From: Pseudomonas rhizosphaerae
GTDB taxonomy: Bacteria; Pseudomonadota; Gammaproteobacteria; Pseudomonadales; Pseudomonadaceae
Length of the DNA: 64,000 nt
Assembly: GCF_000761155.1 (NCBI RefSeq)
Contig: NZ_CP009533.1
Location: 744,001-808,000 of the forward strand
Direction of reading: 5' to 3'
Positions 58,965 to 64,000 of the stretch are shown piece after piece. Each line of letters starts with the position of its first letter. Position 1 is the first letter of the stretch. The position numbers and the translations under genes were made by a program. A model generated the notes under the pieces. The model did no database searches and was not told where the DNA came from. It worked only from the letters and a program-made list of their open reading frames with translations.

Positions 58965-59876
58965 ATGAATCCACAAGAACTAAAGTCCATCCTCAATCAC
59001 GGTTTGCTGTCTTTCCCGGTAACCGACTTCACTGCCCAGGGCGACTTCCACCGCGAAGGCTACATCAAGCGCCTCGAATGGCTTGCCCCTTACGGTGCCA
59101 GCGCCCTGTTCGCTGCCGGCGGCACCGGTGAGTTCTTCTCCCTGGCCGCCAGCGAGTACTCGCAGGTGATCAAGACCGCGGTCGACACCTGCGCCACCAG
59201 CGTGCCTATTCTTGCAGGCGTTGGCGGTTCCACTCGCCAGGCCATCGAATACGCACAGGAAGCCGAGCGCCTGGGCGCCAAAGGCCTGTTGCTGCTGCCG
59301 CACTACCTGACCGAAGCCAGCCAGGATGGCGTGGCCGCCCATGTCGAGGCCGTGTGCAAATCGGTCAACATCGGCGTCATCGTCTACAACCGCAACGTTT
59401 GCCGCCTGAACGCACCGTTGCTCGAGCGTCTGGCCGAAACCTGCCCGAACCTGATCGGCTACAAGGACGGCCTGGGCGACATCGAACTGATGGTCTCGAT
59501 CCGTCGCCGTCTGGGCGACCGCTTCAGCTACCTGGGTGGCCTGCCGACCGCCGAAGTCTACGCAGCGGCCTACAAGGCGCTGGGCGTGCCGGTGTATTCG
59601 TCTGCCGTGTTCAACTTCATCCCCAAGACCGCGATGGACTTCTACCACGCGATCGCCGCAGAAGATCACGTCACCGTAGGCAAGCTGATCGACGATTTCT
59701 TCCTGCCTTACCTGGACATCCGCAATCGTAAATCCGGCTATGCCGTCAGCATCGTCAAGGCTGGCGCCAAGATCGCTGGCTACGACGCAGGTCCGGTGCG
59801 CACCCCGCTGACTGACCTGACCGGCGAAGAGTACGAAATGCTCGCCGCCCTGATGGACAAGATGGGTCCGCAGTAA
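58965..59876 (+). CDS. kdgD: 5-dehydro-4-deoxyglucarate dehydratase KdgD
   Basis: KdgD dehydrates and decarboxylates 5-dehydro-4-deoxyglucarate to 2,5-dioxopentanoate, a step of glucarate/galactarate breakdown. The 303-residue DapA-family barrel has GGTGEFFSL near residue 47, the tyrosine segment IVYNRN and the Schiff-base lysine in IGYKDGLGD near residue 165. The start at 58965 fits homologues, though the frame opens at 58866. The rest of the hexarate pathway is not in this window. Confidence 0.94.
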   Translation: MNPQELKSILNHGLLSFPVTDFTAQGDFHREGYIKRLEWLAPYGASALFAAGGTGEFFSLAASEYSQVIKTAVDTCATSVPILAGVGGSTRQAIEYAQEAERLGAKGLLLLPHYLTEASQDGVAAHVEAVCKSVNIGVIVYNRNVCRLNAPLLERLAETCPNLIGYKDGLGDIELMVSIRRRLGDRFSYLGGLPTAEVYAAAYKALGVPVYSSAVFNFIPKTAMDFYHAIAAEDHVTVGKLIDDFFLPYLDIRNRKSGYAVSIVKAGAKIAGYDAGPVRTPLTDLTGEEYEMLAALMDKMGPQ

Positions 59877-59898
59877 GCTTCAGAACCGCGGTGCGGCT

Positions 59899-59919
59899 TT
59901 CGCGGCCGCTAACCGCTCC
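59899..59919. repeat. Single REP unit after kdgD
   Basis: TTCGCGGCCGCTAACCGCTC plus C is a variant of the REP type seen at 20143 and 37766. It lies in the 210-base gap before the AEC transporter gene. Confidence 0.7.
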
Positions 59920-60086
59920 TACTGGGATCTTGCAGACGCTGGGGATCTTTGTGGGAGCGGGGCGGGCGGTGAGCCCTCTGCCCGTGAAGGAGCTGCCCAA
60001 ACACACGCTTTGCCAGAATTTCCCCGCCTCATCCCCCTATCCTCGCTATCATTGTCGCCTGACCCCAGGCAACAGGTTCCTCCGGC

Positions 60087-61028
60087 ATGCTCGCCCTATT
60101 TCTGCAGACCCTGAACGTGACCGCTCCGGTGTTCGCCATGCTGTTTCTCGGCTATGGGCTGAAGCGAATCGAGTGGATCAACGATAACTTCATCAAGACC
60201 GCCTCGGCCTTGGTATTCAACGTCTGCATGCCTTCGTTGCTGTTCCTGGGCATCTACCACGCCGACCTGCGCTCGGCGCTCAAGCCCGGTTTGCTGGTGT
60301 ACTTCGTGGTGGCCACCGTCGGCAGCTTCGCCATCGCCTGGTGGATCGCCACCAAGCGTTGCCCCGAAGTCGATCGCGGGGTCTTCACCCAAGGCGCTTT
60401 TCGCGGCAACAACGGTGTCATCGGCCTGGCCCTGGCCGGCAGCATGTATGGCGACTATGGTATTTCCCTGGGTTCGATCCTCGCGGGCCTGGTGATCGTG
60501 CTGTACAACTCGCTGTCCGTCGTGGTGCTGGCGATCTACAGCCCCAACATCAAGTCCGACCCCCTGAGCATCTGCAAGAGCATCCTGGTCAACCCGCTGA
60601 TCATCAGCGTGGCGTTGGCCGTGCCCTTCGCCTGGCTGCAAGTGCCCATCCCCAACTGGATCCTGACCTCCGCCGATTACGTTGCACAGATGAGCCTGCC
60701 GCTGGCGCTGATCTGCATCGGCGGCACCCTGTCGCTGGCGGCGCTGCGCAGCAGTGGCTCGGTGGCCTTGAGCGCCAGCGCGGTGAAAATGATCCTGCTG
60801 CCGATCGTCGGTACATTCGGTGCCTGGCTGTTGGGCTTTCGCGGGGCGGAACTGGGCATTCTGTTCCTGTATATTGGCGCTCCTTCGGCCTCGGTCGGTT
60901 ATGTCATGGTGCGGGCCAGCGGCGGCAACTATTCGCTCGCTGCCGCCATCATCGTGATCACCACCCTGGCGGCAGCCATCACCACCAATATCGGAATTTT
61001 CCTATTGCAGTGGGGCGGCTGGATCTAG
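60087..61028 (+). CDS. AEC-family transporter (auxin efflux carrier type)
   Basis: The 313-residue protein has ten or so membrane segments in two halves, the family motif GAFRGNNGVIGLAL near residue 110, and a related repeat near the C-terminus (GAPSASVGYVM). AEC members carry malate, malonate or amino acids. The substrate is not evident. It is followed 45 bases later by an amino acid permease. Confidence 0.9.
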   Translation: MLALFLQTLNVTAPVFAMLFLGYGLKRIEWINDNFIKTASALVFNVCMPSLLFLGIYHADLRSALKPGLLVYFVVATVGSFAIAWWIATKRCPEVDRGVFTQGAFRGNNGVIGLALAGSMYGDYGISLGSILAGLVIVLYNSLSVVVLAIYSPNIKSDPLSICKSILVNPLIISVALAVPFAWLQVPIPNWILTSADYVAQMSLPLALICIGGTLSLAALRSSGSVALSASAVKMILLPIVGTFGAWLLGFRGAELGILFLYIGAPSASVGYVMVRASGGNYSLAAAIIVITTLAAAITTNIGIFLLQWGGWI

Positions 61029-61073
61029 ACGCTGCTTGCCCACCGGCAAGCATTTACCCGCTAAGGAACCGCA

Positions 61074-62426
61074 ATGGATGATCAATCCACCCCCGAAGGT
61101 CTGCATCGGGGTCTGAAAAACAGGCATATCCAGCTCATTGCCCTGGGCGGGGCCATCGGTACCGGCCTGTTCCTGGGCATCGCCCAGACCATCGGCATGG
61201 CAGGCCCTTCGGTCATTCTGGGCTACGCCATCGGCGGCCTGATCGCCTTCTTCATCATGCGTCAACTGGGTGAAATGGTGGTCGAGGAACCGGTCACCGG
61301 GACTTTCAGCCATTTCGCCAACCGCTACTGGAGCGGCCTGGCCGGGTTCATGTCCGGCTGGAACTACTGGGTGCTGTACGTGCTGGTGGGCATGGCCGAG
61401 CTGACCGCCGTGGGCATCTACATCAAGTATTGGTGGCCGGACGTGCCCACTTGGGCCTCGGCTGCGGTGTTCTTCGTGCTGATCAACGCGATCAACATGT
61501 TCCAGGTGAAGATCTACGGCGAAATGGAGTTCTGGTTTTCGTTGATCAAAGTGGCGGCCATCGTCAGCATGATCGGCTTCGGCGCCTGGATGCTGGCCAC
61601 CGGCAACGGCGGGCCGGATGCCAGCGTTGCCAACCTCTGGCAATACGGCGGCTTCTTCCCCAATGGCATCGGTGGCCTGACCCTGGCCATGGCGGTGATC
61701 ATGTTCTCCTTCGGCGGCCTGGAATTGGTCGGCATTACCGCCGCCGAAGCCGATGACCCCAAGCGCAGCATTCCCAAGGCCACCAACCAGGTGATCTACC
61801 GCATCCTGCTGTTCTACGTGGGTGCATTGACCATCCTGCTGTCGCTGTACCCGTGGCAGAAAGTGGTCGAGGGCGGCAGCCCGTTCGTGATGATCTTCCA
61901 CGCACTGGACAGCAACGTGGTGGCGACCGTGCTCAACGTGGTGGTGCTGACCGCAGCGCTGTCGGTCTACAACAGTTGCGTCTATTGCAACAGCCGCATG
62001 CTGTTTGGCCTGGCGGTGCAGGGCGATGCACCCAAGACGTTGCTCAAGGTCAACCGCCGTGGCGTGCCCATGAAGGCGCTGGGGATTTCCGCGCTGGCAA
62101 CCGGGTTGAGCGTGCTCATCAACTACCTGATGCCAGGCGAGGCCTTCGGCCTGCTGATGGCGCTGGCGGTGTCGGCACTGGTCATCAACTGGGGCATCAT
62201 CAGCATCACCCACTTGAAGTTCCGCAAGGCCATGCGCGCCAACGCTCATGCAACGTTCTTTCCGAGCTGGGGTTACCCGATCACCAACTGGGTATGCCTG
62301 CTGTTCCTGGCCGGCATTCTGGTGATCATGTACATGACCCCGGGCATCCGCATTTCGGTGCTTCTGATTCCCGTCTGGCTGGGAGTGCTGGCGCTGGCAT
62401 GGGTTGTCAAGAAGCGGCGAGGGTAA
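61074..62426 (+). CDS. AAT-family amino acid permease (AroP type)
   Basis: The 450-residue permease has 12 membrane segments and the APC-family start LKNRHIQLIALGGAIGTGLFLG, then GYAIGGLIAFFIMRQLGEM and NWYVLYVLVG-like helix 3 (NYWVLYVLVGMAEL). It imports amino acids by proton symport, probably aromatic or branched ones. The C-terminus ends seven bases from the convergent antiporter gene. Confidence 0.9.
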   Translation: MDDQSTPEGLHRGLKNRHIQLIALGGAIGTGLFLGIAQTIGMAGPSVILGYAIGGLIAFFIMRQLGEMVVEEPVTGTFSHFANRYWSGLAGFMSGWNYWVLYVLVGMAELTAVGIYIKYWWPDVPTWASAAVFFVLINAINMFQVKIYGEMEFWFSLIKVAAIVSMIGFGAWMLATGNGGPDASVANLWQYGGFFPNGIGGLTLAMAVIMFSFGGLELVGITAAEADDPKRSIPKATNQVIYRILLFYVGALTILLSLYPWQKVVEGGSPFVMIFHALDSNVVATVLNVVVLTAALSVYNSCVYCNSRMLFGLAVQGDAPKTLLKVNRRGVPMKALGISALATGLSVLINYLMPGEAFGLLMALAVSALVINWGIISITHLKFRKAMRANAHATFFPSWGYPITNWVCLLFLAGILVIMYMTPGIRISVLLIPVWLGVLALAWVVKKRRG

Positions 62427-62433
62427 GGGGCGC

Positions 62434-63468
62434 TCAGTGCTGCCGACGCCAGGCTCGAACGGTGCCCCACAGCACCACCGCGGCGAGCACCGGCAGCACG
62501 TAGAACAGCATCAGCTCTTCCAGCCTTGCAGCCAGTGGCATGCCGGTGGTGAACGCCACCACATGCAGGCCGTAAGCGACGTACAGGCCGAGCAGTACCA
62601 GTCCTTCGATCCGTGTCACGCGGTACCCTGAATAGAACAGCGGCAGGCACAGCAAGGTGACGCCGAGCATCACCGGCAGGTCGAAATCCAGCGCGTTGGG
62701 CGAAACGCTCAAGGGCGCTGGCGCCAGCAGGGCGGTCAGGCCGAGCACGCCGAGCAGGTTGAACAGGTTGCTGCCAATGACGTTGCCCACTGCAATCTCG
62801 CGGTGACCGCGCATTGCGGCCACCAGCGAGGTGGCGAGTTCCGGCAGCGAAGTACCGACCGCGACGATGGTCAATCCGATCACCCGATCCGACAGGCCGA
62901 AATCGGTGGCCAGTTCCAGCGCCGCTTCCAGCAACCAGTGGCTTCCGGCAACCAGTAGCAGCAGCCCGCCCAGCATCATGCCCAGGCACTTGAGCCAAGG
63001 CGCTGTGCCCTGGGTCGACGCCACTCGGCCCGGATGCCGCGACTGACGCCACAATACGCCCAGGTAGCCCACCAGGGCCAAAAGCAGGATGCTGCCTTCC
63101 AGGCGTCCGAGCTGCTCGTTCAGGGCCAATCCAAACACCAGCGCGCTGGCTGCGATCAGCAAGGGAATATCGAGCCTGAGCAGTTGCCGGGACACCCGTA
63201 GCGGGATGATCAGCGCAGAGAGCCCCAGGGTTACCAGCAAACTGAAGATGTTGCTGCCCACCAGGCTGCCGACGGCGATATCGGGCGTGCCAACATACGT
63301 GGCCTGCAGGCTGACGGCCAACTGCGGCGCGCTACTGCCCAGCGCCACCACGCCCAAACCCACCACCAGGGGCCGTACCTTGAGGGCGGCCGCCAGACGC
63401 ACGGCGCCGCGCACCAGCCATTCGGCGCCGGCAATCAGCAAAACCAGCCCAGCCAGCAATTGCAGCAA
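62434..63468 (-). CDS. Ca2+/cation antiporter (CaCA, YrbG-like)
   Basis: The 344-residue protein has two inverted alpha-repeats. The second has the full motif GTSLPELATS with E210, and GSNLFNLLG. The first reads GSSAPQLAVS, with Q49 where most members have glutamate, and GSNIFSLL. The start is a TTG at 63468, because no in-frame ATG or GTG lies between it and an upstream stop. It should exchange Ca2+ or another cation for Na+ or protons at the inner membrane. Confidence 0.88.
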   Translation of the reverse strand: MLQLLAGLVLLIAGAEWLVRGAVRLAAALKVRPLVVGLGVVALGSSAPQLAVSLQATYVGTPDIAVGSLVGSNIFSLLVTLGLSALIIPLRVSRQLLRLDIPLLIAASALVFGLALNEQLGRLEGSILLLALVGYLGVLWRQSRHPGRVASTQGTAPWLKCLGMMLGGLLLLVAGSHWLLEAALELATDFGLSDRVIGLTIVAVGTSLPELATSLVAAMRGHREIAVGNVIGSNLFNLLGVLGLTALLAPAPLSVSPNALDFDLPVMLGVTLLCLPLFYSGYRVTRIEGLVLLGLYVAYGLHVVAFTTGMPLAARLEELMLFYVLPVLAAVVLWGTVRAWRRQH

Positions 63469-63516
63469 GGTCGGAGCGGGCAGGGTGGCGAGATCGAAGA
63501 TGGCGGTGGCTCCGGG

Positions 63517-63879
63517 TCAGTCTTGCAAGGTTTGCACGCGCACGCGGGCAGTGCCGCTACGCAGCATGCCCAACTTTTCGGCGGCGCCCTTGGACACATC
63601 GATCAAGCGCCCGCGCGAGTGTGGACCGCGGTCGTTGATCCGTACGATGACGTTGCGTTGGTTGGCCAGGTTGGTCACCACCACTCGGGTGCCGAATGGT
63701 AGCTGGCGGTGCGCCGCGGTCAGGCCGTGCTGATCGAAGCGTTCGCCACTGGCCGTGCGAGCGCCATGGTGGCGCGCGCCGTAATAAGAGGCGACCCCGT
63801 CACGGTCGTAACCACGCGGGTCGATGATGCCGTTCGAACTGGCGCAACCAGCCAACAACGCAATCGCACCGGCACACAC
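63517..63879 (-). CDS. RlpA-like septal lipoprotein
   Basis: The 120-residue protein has a very short signal with lipobox LLAGC near residue 12 and a double-psi beta-barrel RlpA domain with GVASYYGARHHGART and NDRGPHSRGRLIDVS. RlpA trims glycan strands lacking stem peptides at division sites. It is the minimal form, without a SPOR domain. It starts at a GTG at 63879, and a REP sequence lies directly upstream, so the true start is uncertain. Confidence 0.85.
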   Translation of the reverse strand: MCAGAIALLAGCASSNGIIDPRGYDRDGVASYYGARHHGARTASGERFDQHGLTAAHRQLPFGTRVVVTNLANQRNVIVRINDRGPHSRGRLIDVSKGAAEKLGMLRSGTARVRVQTLQD

Positions 63880-63904
63880 GACATGACGCCCAAATGAACA
63901 AGCC

Positions 63905-64000
63905 CCCCGTAGCAGCGGCGCAAGCCGCGTCAGCGGTATCCGCGATCCGTTTGAATCACCGCGCCGACGCCGGACGCGGCTTGCGCCGCTGCTACAGGGG
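63905..64000. repeat. REP pair at the right window edge
   Basis: A direct unit (GTAGCAGCGGCGCAAGCCGC, from 63909) and an inverted unit (GCCGGACGCGGCTTGCGCCG, from about 63967) face each other. The second is near the window edge. They belong to the type of the 35355 array. Confidence 0.85.

Overview
The window looks like a chromosomal segment of a Pseudomonas species, probably of the P. putida/P. fluorescens side of the genus. The reasons are the high G+C content, the gene order queA-tgt-yajC-secD-secF, suhB-trmJ-cysE-isc-ndk-rlmN-pilW-rodZ-ispG-hisS-yfgM-bamB-der, an OprD-family porin inside a dpp operon, a RoxS/RoxR pair, and many Pseudomonas-type REP palindromes. This assignment rests on gene content and remembered synteny, not on a search.

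Regions from left to right. (1) 1-2101, mostly minus strand: an MFS transporter cut by the window edge, a LysE-type exporter and tRNA-Leu(CAA). (2) 2211-8314, plus strand: tRNA queuosine genes queA and tgt, the Sec accessory genes yajC-secD-secF, and a glycine-zipper protein. (3) 8299-17581: an accessory catabolic island. A LysR regulator is divergent from an ABC transporter (fused permease-ATPase plus a binding protein), a PhyH-type dioxygenase, a class II aldolase, an FMO-like flavoprotein, a Rid protein without the usual catalytic arginine, a DUF1028 protein and an ArgE/DapE-type hydrolase. Two copies of a T-N11-A palindrome flank the divergent intergenic region. I know of no assigned pathway with this composition, and it is the best candidate here for an undescribed system. 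(4) 17652-35340: core genes suhB, trmJ, cysE, the complete iscRSUA-hscBA-fdx-iscX operon, ndk, rlmN, pilW, rodZ, ispG, hisS, a YfgM-like gene, bamB and der. (5) 35341-38060: a six-copy, 61-bp-period REP array, then an aminotransferase/omega-amidase pair for keto-methionine-type salvage, and a second REP cluster. (6) 38061-42319, minus strand: leuA with a possible 25-codon leader peptide, an M23 peptidase and xseA. (7) 42412-54842, minus strand: a large di/oligopeptide uptake locus with four DppA-like binding proteins, an OprD-type porin and dppBCDF. (8) 54940-57667: a SIMPL-domain protein and the RoxS/RoxR redox two-component system. (9) 57810-64000: a FadR-type regulator, kdgD, an AEC transporter, an amino acid permease, a Ca2+/cation antiporter, an RlpA-like lipoprotein and more REP sequences.

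How the genes work together. The isc block makes Fe-S clusters that RlmN, IspG and ferredoxin need, and its promoter carries two IscR-type boxes. The dpp locus joins an outer-membrane porin, several periplasmic receptors and one inner-membrane ABC core, so receptor multiplicity probably widens the peptide range. The island of region 3 couples import of an amino-acid-like compound to oxidation and hydrolysis, under LysR control. No rRNA, phage, insertion sequence or CRISPR was seen.
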